Assembly: GCF_030124325.1 (NCBI RefSeq)
Contig: NZ_JASKLR010000013.1
Location: 78,285 to 142,284, forward strand
From: Sinorhizobium sp. 8-89
GTDB lineage: Bacteria > Pseudomonadota > Alphaproteobacteria > Rhizobiales > Rhizobiaceae
Direction: 5' to 3'
DNA length: 64,000 bases
The notes beneath the pieces were generated by a model. That model was not told the origin of the DNA. It was given only the letters and a program-made list of their open reading frames with translations, and made no database searches. How positions within the stretch are numbered: position 1 is the first letter of the stretch; every line of letters begins with the position of its first letter. Both the position numbers and the translations under genes were made by a program. Positions 1 through 9,266 of the stretch are shown here, one piece after another.

Positions 1-129
1 TTCCGCGAATTCCTTGGTGGCGGCCGCAAGGATAGATGCGCGCGTCCGCTCGGGATCGCGCTGCGCGGAACGCTCAGCGCGCGCGCCGTTTCCATTCGTT
101 CCTCTCGCGCCCGCTTGCGCCTTCTCCAT
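1..129 (-). CDS. TetR-family transcriptional regulator (N-terminal part, runs off the left edge)
   Basis: Only the first 43 codons are inside the window. After a low-complexity, charged leader the reading enters a typical TetR start, with RDPERTRASILAAATKEFAE at about residues 24-43, the first helix of a TetR DNA-binding domain. The ATG at 129 has a good ribosome-binding site (GGAGGTG, 135-141) five bases upstream. An overlapping ATG at 134 is out of frame. The gene is divergent from the sugar ABC operon beginning at 342, so it is a plausible local repressor of that operon, though its ligand cannot be read from this fragment. Confidence 0.75.
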   Translation of the reverse strand, partial: MEKAQAGARGTNGNGARAERSAQRDPERTRASILAAATKEFAE

Positions 130-222
130 TCCATCACCTCCAGCACCGCTTGCCTTCGGCGGCAGTCGATGCGACATCGTAAAGATAATTTACAAGATAA
201 TGACAGCATTTCACACAACTGC

Positions 223-251
223 TTGACACGATCTTTGCTTGCCCCTAGTTT
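223..251 (+). promoter_or_regulatory. Candidate housekeeping promoter of the sugar ABC operon
   Basis: A perfect -35 box TTGACA (223-228) is followed after 17 bp by TAGTTT (246-251), a weak -10. A small inverted repeat, TAAC-N6-GTTA at 253-266, lies where the first transcribed bases would be and could be an operator. The 11-mer CTTGTAAATTA, read on the minus strand at 196-186, recurs exactly at 9225-9235. Confidence 0.45.
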
Positions 252-341
252 GTAACCAATTAGTTATTTATTGCAAGAGGTCTCAACAAGTCGACTATGA
301 GACGGAGCGTTGTGGAGGCGCTCCCGAGGGAGGAGGAACAA

Positions 342-1628
342 ATGACGCATCGCATCAGCAGACGCAGTGTGCTTGCAGGAGGAGCGGCACTTCTTTCATA
401 TTCCGCGCTGGCACCCCGCGCGTTCTCGCAGGAGGCGCGGCTGCGCCTGCTCTGGTGGGGATCGCAGACCCGCGCCGACCGCACCAACAAGGTCAGCGAG
501 CTTTTCAAGGCAGCCAATCCGGGGGTTGCGATCAACGGCGAATTCCTCGGCTGGAGCGACTACTGGCCACGCCTGGCGACGCAAGTGGCGGGGGGCAACG
601 CGCCCGACGTCATCCAGATGGATTACCGCTACATCGTGGAATATGCCCAGCGCGGCGCGCTTGCGCCGCTCGACAGCTATCTCGGCTCGGTGCTGAAGGT
701 CGAGGACTTCGACCAGGTGCAGATCAAGGGCGGCAGTGTCGACGGCAAGCTCTACGGCATCAGCCTCGGCGCCAACTCGACGGCGATGATGGTCAACACG
801 GTCGCCTTCGAGGAAGCCGGCGTCGACTTGCCGACGCCGTCGACCACCTGGGATGACCTCGCCCGCATGGGCGTTGAGATCACCAAGGCCGGAAAGCGCA
901 AGGGCTATTACGGCCTCTCGGACGGCAGCGGGGTTGAACCGCTCCTCGAAAACTGGCTTCGCCAGCGCGGCAAGGCGCTGTTCACCGCGGATGGCAAGAT
1001 CGCCTATGACGCGAACGACGGGGCCGAATGGTTCGCCATGTGGCAGAAGATGCGCGAGGACAAGGCGTGCGTGCCGGCAGATATTCAGGCACTCGACCAG
1101 TTCAATATCGAGACGAGTCCCTTGTCGCTCGGAAAGGCGGCGACGTCCTACGCCCATTCCAACCAACTCGTCGGTTATCAGGCAATCAACAAAGACAAAA
1201 TTGTGCTCAGAAGCCATGCGCTGATCAGCAAGGATGCCAAGGGCGGCCATTACCGCAAGCCATCGATGTTCTTCTCGGTGTCGGCCAAGAGCAGCGATCC
1301 GGAACTCGGCGCCAAATATGTCAACTTCTTCGTCAAGGATCCGGAAGCCGCCAAAATCCTCGGCGTCGAACGCGGCGTGCCGGAATCGGCCTCCGTACGC
1401 GAGGCGCTCGCGCCGTCGCTCGATGACCTCGGGCGGGCAGCACTCGACTATGTCTCGGGGCTCGGAGCGCTCGCCGGCGATCTGCCGCCGCCGCCGCCGT
1501 CGGGTGCCGGCGAGGCGGAGCTAGCTCTGCGCAGCGTCGCCGAGCAGGTGGCCTTCGGCCAGCTCGACGCAAAGCAGGGCGGCGAGACGCTGGTGAACGA
1601 GGTCACACAGATCCTGTCGCGAGGTTAA
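342..1628 (+). CDS. Carbohydrate ABC transporter, periplasmic substrate-binding protein
   Basis: This 428-residue extracellular solute-binding protein of the sugar-binding (family 1) type delivers a sugar or oligosaccharide to the two permeases encoded next. The N-terminus has a twin-arginine type signal (SRRSVLAGGA at about residues 6-15) followed by a hydrophobic stretch, suggesting Tat export. The mature start reads LRLLWWGS, typical of the family. The ATG at 342 is preferred over an in-frame upstream start at 297 because AGGAGGA lies at 331-337. The protein is clearly paralogous to the orphan binding protein at 14074-15360: same length, both with WWGS and ILGVERGVP. The exact substrate is unknown. 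Confidence 0.88.
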   Translation: MTHRISRRSVLAGGAALLSYSALAPRAFSQEARLRLLWWGSQTRADRTNKVSELFKAANPGVAINGEFLGWSDYWPRLATQVAGGNAPDVIQMDYRYIVEYAQRGALAPLDSYLGSVLKVEDFDQVQIKGGSVDGKLYGISLGANSTAMMVNTVAFEEAGVDLPTPSTTWDDLARMGVEITKAGKRKGYYGLSDGSGVEPLLENWLRQRGKALFTADGKIAYDANDGAEWFAMWQKMREDKACVPADIQALDQFNIETSPLSLGKAATSYAHSNQLVGYQAINKDKIVLRSHALISKDAKGGHYRKPSMFFSVSAKSSDPELGAKYVNFFVKDPEAAKILGVERGVPESASVREALAPSLDDLGRAALDYVSGLGALAGDLPPPPPSGAGEAELALRSVAEQVAFGQLDAKQGGETLVNEVTQILSRG

Positions 1629-1632
1629 GGAG

Positions 1633-2589
1633 ATGGCGGCCGTGCAGGATTCCGTTGTCGCGATCGGCGGGGGCGCCCAGGCGCGCCCCGCCGCACAGGG
1701 CCGTTGGGCCAGTCTCTGGGCGAAGCACGGGGCCGGCTACATGTTCCTGATGCCGTGGCTCATCGGCTTCTTCGGCCTGACGCTCGGGCCTGCCGTTGCG
1801 TCGCTCTATCTCTCCTTCACGAGCTTCGATCTGATCCGCGCGCCGGAATGGGTCGGAGCCGCCAATTACGTCCGTATCGCGACAGCCGATCCGAAATTCG
1901 CTGCCGCGATGCAGGTGACCTTCCTCTATGTCGTGCTTTCGGTGCCGTTCAAGCTTACCTTCGCGCTGCTCGTCGCCATCCTTCTCGATCGCGGCGTCCG
2001 GGGGCTCACCGTCTATCGCGCCATCTTTTACTTGCCTTCGCTGCTCGGCGGCAGCGTCGCGATCGCCGTGCTCTGGCGGCAACTCTTTGCGGGCGACGGC
2101 CTCATCAACAGCCTGCTTGCCCAGTTGGGGATCGAAGGCCCGAGTTGGATCTCGCATCCGAATTATTCGATCTGGACGCTGGTCGTCTTGAGCGTTTGGC
2201 AATTCGGCTCGCCGATGATCATCTTCCTTGCCGGTCTTCGCCAGATCCCGACCGATATGTATGAGGCCGCAAGCCTCGACGGCGCGTCGAAGTTCCGGCA
2301 GTTCTACAAGATCACACTGCCGCTGCTCACCCCGGTCATCTTCTTCAATGCGGTGGTTCAAACGATCGATGCGTTCAAGGCCTTCACCCCGGCCTTCATC
2401 ATTTCCGGCGGCACCGGCGGACCGATCAACTCGACGCTCTTCTATACGCTCTATCTCTACCAGGAAGCATTCGGCAATTTCCGCATGGGCTATGCCTCGG
2501 CCCTGGCCTGGATCCTGGTGCTGATCATCGCGCTGTTCACCGCCTTTTCCTTCCTGACCTCTCGCTACTGGGTGCACTACGATGACTGA
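1633..2589 (+). CDS. Carbohydrate ABC transporter permease (MalF/UgpA type)
   Basis: This 318-residue inner-membrane permease forms half of the translocation pore for the binding protein just upstream (4 bp gap). Several hydrophobic segments are visible, starting near residue 35 (YMFLMPWLIGFFGLTLG). The EAA loop that contacts the ATPase reads EAASLDGASKFRQFYKITLP at about residues 210-229. The length fits MalF-like sugar permeases without the long periplasmic insert of E. coli MalF. It overlaps the next permease gene by 8 bp, indicating translational coupling. Confidence 0.92.
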   Translation: MAAVQDSVVAIGGGAQARPAAQGRWASLWAKHGAGYMFLMPWLIGFFGLTLGPAVASLYLSFTSFDLIRAPEWVGAANYVRIATADPKFAAAMQVTFLYVVLSVPFKLTFALLVAILLDRGVRGLTVYRAIFYLPSLLGGSVAIAVLWRQLFAGDGLINSLLAQLGIEGPSWISHPNYSIWTLVVLSVWQFGSPMIIFLAGLRQIPTDMYEAASLDGASKFRQFYKITLPLLTPVIFFNAVVQTIDAFKAFTPAFIISGGTGGPINSTLFYTLYLYQEAFGNFRMGYASALAWILVLIIALFTAFSFLTSRYWVHYDD

Positions 2590-3469
2590 CGCGATCATGA
2601 GCTCCGTAACCGCCCCGCCATCGGCACCGCTCGGCCGCCGCGGCCCATTGGGGTCGATCCTAGTCCACGCCGGCCTGATCGCCGCGTCGATCGCGATGCT
2701 CTACCCGCTCCTGTGGATGATTTCCGCGTCGGTGAGGCCGGAGGACGAGATCTTCGCCTCGACCTCGCTCTGGCCGTCATCGATCGATTTCGCATCCTAT
2801 TTGCGCGGCTGGTTCGGACTCGACATCAGCTTCGGGCGCTTCTTCTGGAATTCACTCGTCGTGTCCGTGCTGACGGTGATCGGCAACGTCGTCGCCTGCT
2901 CGCTCGCTGCCTACGCTTTCGCCCGGCTTCGCTTCGCCGGCCGCAATTTCTGGTTCGCGATCATGCTGGGGACGCTGATGATCCCCTATCACGTGACGCT
3001 CATTCCTCAATACGTGCTCTTCCTCAATCTCGGCTGGGTGAACACGTTCCTGCCGCTCGTGGTGCCGAAATTCCTGGCGAGCGACGCCTTCTTCATCTTC
3101 CTGATGGTCCAGTTCTTCCGCGGAATCCCGCGCGAACTCGACGAGGCGGCTATGATGGACGGCTGCGGCCCCTGGCGCATCTACTGGAAGATCATGCTGC
3201 CGCTCTCGCTTCCCGTGCTGGCGACGGCTGCGATCTTCTCCTTCATCTGGACCTGGGACGATTTCTTCGGACCGCTCATCTATCTGAACGACATGAACAC
3301 CTACACGATCCAGCTGGGCCTCCGAACCTTCGTCGACTCGAGCAGCACTTCGGACTGGGGCGGGCTCTTCGCCATGTCGACGCTATCGCTCGTGCCCGTG
3401 TTCTTCTTCTTCCTGTTCTTCCAGCGCCTCCTGATCGAAGGCATCGCAACCACCGGCATGAAACGCTGA
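2582..3469 (+). CDS. Carbohydrate ABC transporter permease (MalG/UgpE type)
   Basis: The 295-residue partner permease has about six membrane segments and an EAA loop (ELDEAAMMDGCGPWRIYWKI at roughly residues 185-204). It begins inside the last codons of the preceding permease gene. Together with the ATPase at 5611 and the binding protein at 342 it makes a complete CUT1-type sugar importer. The two genes in between are Gfo/Idh/MocA oxidoreductases, so imported substrate is probably oxidised or epimerised in the cytoplasm. Confidence 0.92.
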   Translation: MTDAIMSSVTAPPSAPLGRRGPLGSILVHAGLIAASIAMLYPLLWMISASVRPEDEIFASTSLWPSSIDFASYLRGWFGLDISFGRFFWNSLVVSVLTVIGNVVACSLAAYAFARLRFAGRNFWFAIMLGTLMIPYHVTLIPQYVLFLNLGWVNTFLPLVVPKFLASDAFFIFLMVQFFRGIPRELDEAAMMDGCGPWRIYWKIMLPLSLPVLATAAIFSFIWTWDDFFGPLIYLNDMNTYTIQLGLRTFVDSSSTSDWGGLFAMSTLSLVPVFFFFLFFQRLLIEGIATTGMKR

Positions 3470-3490
3470 TCGACGGAGTTGGAGTTTACC

Positions 3491-4507
3491 ATGGACGAAT
3501 TGCGTTTCGCCGCCGTCGGGCTCAACCACAACCACATCTACGGCCAGGTCAATTGCCTCGTCAGAGCCGGCGCCCGCCTCGTCGGTTTCCATGAAAAGGA
3601 CGATGCGCTGACCGCGGAATTCTCAGGCATCTACAAGGACGTGCCGCGCATCGCGACGCTCGAGCAGATCCTCGAAGACGAGAGCATAGGCCTCATCACG
3701 TCCGCCGCGATCTCGGCCGAGCGGGCGGAGCTGGCGATCCGAGCCATGCGCCACGGCAAGGACGTGCTCGTCGACAAGCCGGGCATGACGAGCCGGGACC
3801 AACTCGCCAAGGTGCGCCGGGTCCAGGCCGAAACGGGGCGGATCTTCTCGATCCTCTATTCCGAGCATTTCGAGAGCCCGGCAACGGTGAAGGCAGGAGA
3901 ACTGGTCGCCGCCGGCGCCATCGGCGAGGTCGTGCACGTGGTGGGCCTCGGCCCGCATCGGCTGCGCAGGGAAAGCCGCCCTGACTGGTTTTTCCGCCGC
4001 GCGGACTACGGCGGCATCTTGACCGACATCGCCTCGCACCAGTGCGAGCAGTTCCTGTTCTTCACCGGCGCCAGCGATGCGACCATTTTGTCGGCAAGCG
4101 TCGACAACAGGAGCGTCCCCGACGAGCCGGAGTTGCAGGATACGGGCAACATCCATCTTTCGACGGAGCGAGCCACCGGCATGATCCATGTAAACTGGCT
4201 GACACCAGACGGCATGCCGACCTGGGGCGACGGCCGGCTCTTCATCGTCGGCACGACCGGCACGATCGAGGTGCGCAAGACGGTCGATCTCGCCGGTCGC
4301 GAGGGGGGCCATCACCTGTTCCTGGCTGACCGCAACGGCGTCGAACACATCGATTGCTCGGCTGTCGAACTGCCGTTCGGTCGCCAATTTCTCGCCGATA
4401 TTCGCGACAGAACCGAAACCGCGATGCCGCAGGAACGCTGTTTCAAGGCCATGGAGCTTGCCCTTTCGGCGCAAGCGATCGCCGAACGTAATTGGGAAAA
4501 GAATTGA
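3491..4507 (+). CDS. Gfo/Idh/MocA-family oxidoreductase
   Basis: This 338-residue NAD(P)-dependent sugar or cyclitol oxidoreductase has an N-terminal Rossmann fold, though the usual GxGxxG is altered here to AVGLNHNH (residues 7-14). DVLVDKPG at about 90-97 is the family EKP motif in a DKP variant, whose lysine normally takes part in catalysis. I start it at the ATG at 3491, with GGAG at 3481-3484; a TTG at 3479 is in frame but less likely. The gene sits inside the ABC operon, so it probably acts on the imported sugar. The altered nucleotide loop makes cofactor preference uncertain. Confidence 0.82.
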   Translation: MDELRFAAVGLNHNHIYGQVNCLVRAGARLVGFHEKDDALTAEFSGIYKDVPRIATLEQILEDESIGLITSAAISAERAELAIRAMRHGKDVLVDKPGMTSRDQLAKVRRVQAETGRIFSILYSEHFESPATVKAGELVAAGAIGEVVHVVGLGPHRLRRESRPDWFFRRADYGGILTDIASHQCEQFLFFTGASDATILSASVDNRSVPDEPELQDTGNIHLSTERATGMIHVNWLTPDGMPTWGDGRLFIVGTTGTIEVRKTVDLAGREGGHHLFLADRNGVEHIDCSAVELPFGRQFLADIRDRTETAMPQERCFKAMELALSAQAIAERNWEKN

Positions 4508-4508
4508 G

Positions 4509-5582
4509 ATGAGCATCAAGACAGTCGCCATCATTGGCTGCGGGATCGGGCGATCGCACATCGTCGAAGGTTACCTGCCGCATCCGGACAAGTTTCGGGT
4601 TACGGCGCTCTGCGACCTCAACGTGGAACGGTTGAACGAGGTCGGCAACGAGTTCGGCATCGAAAAACGAACGACCTCGTTCAAGGAACTACTTGCCGAC
4701 GATAGCATCGACATCATCGATATCTGCACCCCACCGGGCATCCACCTCGAACAGGTGCTCGACGCACTCGCCTCGGGCAAGCATGTCGTCTGCGAGAAGC
4801 CTCTGACGGGTTCGCTCAAGGGAGTCGACCGGATCATGGAAGCGGAGAAGCAGGCCAAGGGCGTGCTGATGCCGATCTTCCAGTATCGCTATGGCGATGG
4901 CATCGAGAAGGCGAAGCGCATCATCGACACCGGCATCGCCGGCAAGCCCTATGTGGGTTCGGTGGAGACCTTCTGGCTGCGTACGCCGGAATATTATTCC
5001 GTCCCCTGGCGCGGCAAATGGGAAACCGAGCTTGGCGGCGTGCTCGTGACCCACGCGCTCCATCTACACGACATGATGCTGCATCTCCTCGGCCCCGTCG
5101 CAAGCGTCTTCGGCCGCGTCGCGACACGGGTCAACGATATCGAGGTCGAGGACTGCGCCTCGGCGAGCCTGCTCATGCGGAACGGCGCCTTCGTGTCGCT
5201 CTCCTGTACGCTCGGTTCGCAGGAGCAGATCAGCCGGCTCCGCCTGCACTTCGAGAACGTCACCTTCGAAAGCAGCCATGAACCCTATGCGCCGGGCAAG
5301 GATCCCTGGAAAATCATCGCCGCCAACGAGACTGTTCAGGCTGAGATCGACGAGGTGATCGGCGACTGGCAGCCGGTTTCGCCCCGCTTCACCACGCAGA
5401 TGGCCCATTTCCACGCCTTTCTCAGCGGCAACGGGCCGCTTCCCGTCACCACCAAGGATGCACGGCAGGCGTTGGAACTGGTGACGGCGATCTATCAGTC
5501 CGCCGATACGGGCCGCGAGATAGCACTTCCGGTCGGACCGGAGAGTCCGAAATATGCCAACTGGCGCGCGAACACGAGGTAA
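4509..5582 (+). CDS. Gfo/Idh/MocA-family oxidoreductase, second copy
   Basis: This 357-residue oxidoreductase begins one base after the stop of the previous gene. It has the classic nucleotide-binding start ([12 protein letters not shown], about residues 6-17) and a normal HVVCEKPL motif near residue 96-103, so unlike its neighbour it keeps the canonical catalytic lysine context. Tandem pairs of this family commonly perform sequential oxidation and reduction of a sugar or inositol-like ring. The substrate is presumably what the surrounding transporter imports; the reaction is not identifiable from sequence alone. Confidence 0.85.
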   Translation: MSIKTVAIIGCGIGRSHIVEGYLPHPDKFRVTALCDLNVERLNEVGNEFGIEKRTTSFKELLADDSIDIIDICTPPGIHLEQVLDALASGKHVVCEKPLTGSLKGVDRIMEAEKQAKGVLMPIFQYRYGDGIEKAKRIIDTGIAGKPYVGSVETFWLRTPEYYSVPWRGKWETELGGVLVTHALHLHDMMLHLLGPVASVFGRVATRVNDIEVEDCASASLLMRNGAFVSLSCTLGSQEQISRLRLHFENVTFESSHEPYAPGKDPWKIIAANETVQAEIDEVIGDWQPVSPRFTTQMAHFHAFLSGNGPLPVTTKDARQALELVTAIYQSADTGREIALPVGPESPKYANWRANTR

Positions 5583-5610
5583 CGGCAAAGGCCGCAGGGA
5601 GGAATTCGAA

Positions 5611-6690
5611 ATGGCAACCAGCGTCGTTCTTCAGAAGGTCGAGAAGCGCTACGGCGCGCTCGATGTGATCCACGGCATCGACCTCACCATCGACCCCGGT
5701 GAATTCGCCGTCTTCGTCGGCCCGTCCGGCTGCGGCAAGTCGACCCTGCTGCGCATGATCGCCGGTCTGGAGGAGATCACCGGCGGCACTCTGATGCTCG
5801 ATAGCGACCGGATGAACGAAGTAGCACCAGCCAGGCGCGGCATCGCCATGGTGTTCCAGTCGTACGCGCTCTACCCGCACATGTCGGTCTACAAGAATCT
5901 CGCCTTCGGCCTTGAAACGGCAGGCTACAAGAAGGCGGAAATCGAGCCGAAGGTGCGCCGCGCTGCCGAAATCCTGCAGATCGAAAAGCTGCTCGATCGC
6001 AAGCCGAAGGCGCTTTCCGGCGGTCAGCGCCAGCGCGTGGCGATCGGCCGGGCGATCGTGCGGGAGCCTCGCATCTTCCTGTTCGACGAACCGCTTTCGA
6101 ACCTCGATGCGGAACTCCGCGTACAGATGCGCGTCGAAATCTCCCGACTTCACCGTGACCTCGGCAACACGATGATCTATGTGACCCACGACCAGGTGGA
6201 AGCCATGACCATGGCCGACAAGATCGTTGTCCTGAACGCGGGCCGCATCGAGCAGGTGGGGGCGCCGCTCGACCTCTACAACAATCCCGTCAACCGCTTC
6301 GTCGCCGGCTTCATCGGCAGCCCGAAAATGAACTTCCTCAAGGCGCGCATCGCTGCGGTCGGCGAAGCGGAAACGGCAATCCAGGTATGCGGCGGCACGA
6401 TCCGGCTGCCCCGACGTCTGGACGGCGCAACAGCGGGACAGGACGTCACGTTCGGGATTCGGCCGGAACATCTTTCCGCGCGCGAGGACGGCATCGCGCT
6501 CGCCCCAATCAATGTCGAACTCGTGGAAAACCTCGGCGGCGAAACCATGCTTTACGGTATCACCCCGGACCAGCAGCAGCTCACCGTCGCCCTGGATGGC
6601 CAGCAGAAAGTGGAGCGCGGCACCAATCTGGCCGTCCACTTCGATCCTTCGCGCTGCCACGTCTTCGGCGCCGACGGCAAGGCAATGTAA
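5611..6690 (+). CDS. Sugar ABC transporter ATP-binding protein (MalK/UgpC type)
   Basis: This 359-residue ATPase energises the importer encoded by 342-3469. Walker A GPSGCGKS lies at residues 37-44, the Q-loop [10 protein letters not shown] at 81-90, the ABC signature LSGGQ at 135-139 and Walker B IFLFDE at 155-160. A C-terminal regulatory (TOBE/MalK-like) domain of about 120 residues follows, as in CUT1 ATPases. The ATG at 5611 has AGGGAGGA about 8 bp upstream. It closes the transporter operon. Confidence 0.95.
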   Translation: MATSVVLQKVEKRYGALDVIHGIDLTIDPGEFAVFVGPSGCGKSTLLRMIAGLEEITGGTLMLDSDRMNEVAPARRGIAMVFQSYALYPHMSVYKNLAFGLETAGYKKAEIEPKVRRAAEILQIEKLLDRKPKALSGGQRQRVAIGRAIVREPRIFLFDEPLSNLDAELRVQMRVEISRLHRDLGNTMIYVTHDQVEAMTMADKIVVLNAGRIEQVGAPLDLYNNPVNRFVAGFIGSPKMNFLKARIAAVGEAETAIQVCGGTIRLPRRLDGATAGQDVTFGIRPEHLSAREDGIALAPINVELVENLGGETMLYGITPDQQQLTVALDGQQKVERGTNLAVHFDPSRCHVFGADGKAM

Positions 6691-6757
6691 AGAACCATCA
6701 TTGGCGATCGCGACCGTCATTGCAGCGCCGTTGCCCCATGCGGGACACGGGGTCGGT

Positions 6758-8008
6758 TTAATCCGCCTGGGCGTCTCCAATAATTTTGCGCCGCCTGTCG
6801 AGCCAGCGCATCGCTGGCGTGACGGTCAGCCCATGCATAACAATGGAAGCAAGTACGATCAGGGCGACGGCAGACCAGAGCAGGCCCACTTCTTCGAAGT
6901 TCGCCATCCCCGTTGCAAATGCAAGATAATAGATTGAACCGACACCACGGATTCCAAACACGGCGATCGCGGCTCTCTCTCCCTTCGGCAGAACCGAGGG
7001 AAGGCTTAGCCACCCGGAAGCCGGCCGAACAATCAATATCACGAACAGCGCGAATGCGACCAGGCGCCAATCAACGTTGCCAATGAGCTGCCCGACACTG
7101 ACAGCCGCTCCGAAGCACACGAGAAGCACCATCATCAGCAGCCTTTCGATCTGCTCCGAGAAATCGTGAAGCTCCTTATGAAATTCGTGGTGCCGCTCGA
7201 CGGTGCGGAAGGAAAGCGCCGCGACGAAGACGGCCACGAATCCATAGCCATGCATGAGCTCCGTAAGGCTGTAGGCGAGACAAGTGATTCCCAAGGCGAC
7301 AAAGCCGTCGCCGGTGCGCACGAGCGCGGCCTGTTTCGGGAAGCGGAACGTGGCATAGCCGAGCACCTTGCCGACGAGCCAGCCCACGGCGATACCGGCG
7401 AAGGGTCGCCACAGCACATCGAAGAGGAGCCAGCGGGAGAACCAGTCCGGTTCCTCGGCCGAGAGTGCAATTGCGATCGCCAGATAGACGAAAGGGAAGC
7501 TGAGCCCATCGTTCAAACCAGCTTCGGATGTGAGTGCGAAGCGGACCTCGTCCTCCTTGCCGGTCTGAGGCGGCCCGACTTGGACGTCGCTGGCGAGCAC
7601 CGGATCAGTCGGGGCAAGGGTAGCCGCAAGCAGAATGGCCGAAGCAGCCCCGAGCCCGAGTATCCAAGAGGCACCGACAGCCATCATGGCAATCCCCAAC
7701 GGCATTGCGATCCCGAGAAGTCGCCATGTGAGCGCCCAGCTGCGCAGGCCGACCCGGCGGTCAATCTTCAGGCCCGCCCCCATCAGCGCGACGATGAGGG
7801 TGAACTCGGTCACCCGCTCTATGACAAGCCGGCTGTCGAAAGAGGCCAAGTGGGTGATCGGGTTGAAGATCGTCTGTCCGACCAGCATGCCGATTGCGAT
7901 GCAAAAGATGGGCAGCGAGAGCGGCAGCCGACGAAAGGCCATGGGGATCCAGGCCGTCAGCAACACTACCAGCCCGAATAGTCCAAGAGCTATATGGTAA
8001 CGCTCCAT
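6758..8008 (-). CDS. CPA1-family Na+(K+)/H+ antiporter (NhaP type)
   Basis: This 416-residue polytopic membrane protein has about 12 hydrophobic segments. Family signatures are visible: TLAPTDPVLASD (the aspartate-containing ion-binding region), EAGLNDGLSFPF and FGIRGVGSIYY. It exchanges sodium or potassium for protons across the inner membrane. The start at 8008 is chosen because the reading begins there with MERYHIALG and runs straight into the first membrane helix; a TTG at 8152 would add 48 atypical residues. The ribosome-binding site is poor (GGAG directly next to the ATG). It is convergent with the ABC operon and looks functionally separate from it. Confidence 0.85.
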   Translation of the reverse strand: MERYHIALGLFGLVVLLTAWIPMAFRRLPLSLPIFCIAIGMLVGQTIFNPITHLASFDSRLVIERVTEFTLIVALMGAGLKIDRRVGLRSWALTWRLLGIAMPLGIAMMAVGASWILGLGAASAILLAATLAPTDPVLASDVQVGPPQTGKEDEVRFALTSEAGLNDGLSFPFVYLAIAIALSAEEPDWFSRWLLFDVLWRPFAGIAVGWLVGKVLGYATFRFPKQAALVRTGDGFVALGITCLAYSLTELMHGYGFVAVFVAALSFRTVERHHEFHKELHDFSEQIERLLMMVLLVCFGAAVSVGQLIGNVDWRLVAFALFVILIVRPASGWLSLPSVLPKGERAAIAVFGIRGVGSIYYLAFATGMANFEEVGLLWSAVALIVLASIVMHGLTVTPAMRWLDRRRKIIGDAQAD

Positions 8009-8218
8009 TCTCCAGGGCCTCGCGGACTGCGCTCGTGCGTTCAAGACTACGATGAAGGAAGGAGTTGCGAGCACGATGGTTCCGGAAACTGGCCGCAAAT
8101 CTTCAACCAGACCTTTGACACGCTCGAAGCGGACATGAATCAACCTGGCCAAGGATGCCGCGATCAGACGGATACCTAGGTCACATCAGGCCAGACAAGG
8201 TGCCAACGGAGATGGACC

Positions 8219-9103
8219 TCAGAAAGCGCGATCGTCGAAACGGTGCACCGCCGCGCCGGCTACCGGACTCCGGGCAGCGAAAATCCCGCCGTCCCGACTT
8301 TGCACGTTGGTCCCCACCGGACGCAGCGACGCGACGAAGAGTGTCTTCAAGTCCGGCCCAGCAAAGCAGGGCATCGTTGGCGCCGACACCGGGTAAGGAT
8401 GGGCCTGGATCAGCCGGCCTTCGGGCGAGAAGCGATTGAGGACGCCAGCCGAGACGCCGGCGCTCCAGTAATTTCCCGCCACATCGGTTGCAGCCCCGTC
8501 TGGACGGCCGCTCGCTTCGTCGAGAACGGCCAGCCGCCGACGCCCGGAGATCGTCCCGGTTTTGGAATCGAACTGCCAACGGTCGATCCAGAGCCCGCGC
8601 GAGTCCGAATGAAAAAGGATGGAACCATCCGCGTTCCAGGCGAGACCATTGGAACAGATGACGTCACCGACCTTTCGCTCCACCGCACCCTTCGACGAAA
8701 CGCGATAGAGGGAAGCAACCAGCTGCCGGTCGGCGGCCTCGTGCATCGTTCCAACCCAGAAAGCACCGTCCGGTCCGACCTTGCCGTCGTTCAGGCGCGT
8801 GTCCGGCCTTGCGGTCTCGATCGAGGCGATCTCCTTCGCGATCGTGCCGCGCTCCGGATCGAACAACACCACGCGGTCCCGTTGCGCGAGCACGAGCCGT
8901 CCGGAATGCGCAAGCCCGACACAGCAGGCCCCGTGGTCGAAGGTCCAGGCGATGTGGCCCGCCCCGATAAGATCTGCACGATGGAGGACGCCCTTGCCGA
9001 TATCGACGAAAAACAGGCAGTTTCGGCGGTCGTCGTAAACCGGGCTTTCAGCCACGGTGCAACGCAAATCCAGCACGCACTCAAATGTTAAGTCGAAAGA
9101 CAT
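8219..9103 (-). CDS. SMP-30/gluconolactonase family protein (predicted sugar lactonase)
   Basis: This 294-residue six-bladed propeller hydrolase opens sugar-acid lactones. Visible landmarks are VAESPVYDD near the start (metal-binding glutamate region), RLNDGKVGPDGAFWVGTM in the middle and SNGLAWNADGSILFHSDS, the usual metal-ligand strand. The ATG at 9103 gives a normal family length; longer in-frame starts are less plausible. It is divergent from a DapA-family gene and close to an IlvD-type dehydratase and a uronate-dehydrogenase-like gene. Together these would make an oxidation, lactone hydrolysis, dehydration, cleavage route for a sugar acid. Confidence 0.88.
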   Translation of the reverse strand: MSFDLTFECVLDLRCTVAESPVYDDRRNCLFFVDIGKGVLHRADLIGAGHIAWTFDHGACCVGLAHSGRLVLAQRDRVVLFDPERGTIAKEIASIETARPDTRLNDGKVGPDGAFWVGTMHEAADRQLVASLYRVSSKGAVERKVGDVICSNGLAWNADGSILFHSDSRGLWIDRWQFDSKTGTISGRRRLAVLDEASGRPDGAATDVAGNYWSAGVSAGVLNRFSPEGRLIQAHPYPVSAPTMPCFAGPDLKTLFVASLRPVGTNVQSRDGGIFAARSPVAGAAVHRFDDRAF

Positions 9104-9224
9104 CTTTGGGACCATCGTCTGACAGCTGTCGGTTGGAGAGAGAACGAGCATCTCTCGCAAATCACGGGTTTCTCAAGCGTTATCGGCTGACGTTTTCTCT
9201 AACACTGCTATTGCCCTTGCTCAA

Positions 9225-9245
9225 CTTGTAAATTAAAAATACAAG
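9225..9245. promoter_or_regulatory. Inverted repeat CTTGTA-N9-TACAAG, candidate regulator-binding site
   Basis: Perfect 6-bp arms at 9225-9230 and 9240-9245 lie in the short divergent region between the lactonase and the DapA-family gene, about 20 bp from the ATG at 9267. The arm and its flank, CTTGTAAATTA, occurs again (minus strand) at 196-186, upstream of the ABC operon. Form and position fit a GntR/FadR-type operator; the GntR gene at 10546 is the obvious candidate. Confidence 0.45.
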
Positions 9246-9266
9246 AGACTTGGCAAGGAGATTTCC

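Noticed and set aside
5446..6780. 444-codon open frame on the minus strand
   Set aside because: Antisense to the ABC ATPase with intact Walker A, signature and Walker B motifs.
8059..8083. GGAAC-N18-TT motif upstream of the CPA1 antiporter
   Set aside because: The -10 box is CCTT. Given a GGAAC, a TT at an allowed distance occurs by chance about one time in eight, so I do not count it in the regulon.
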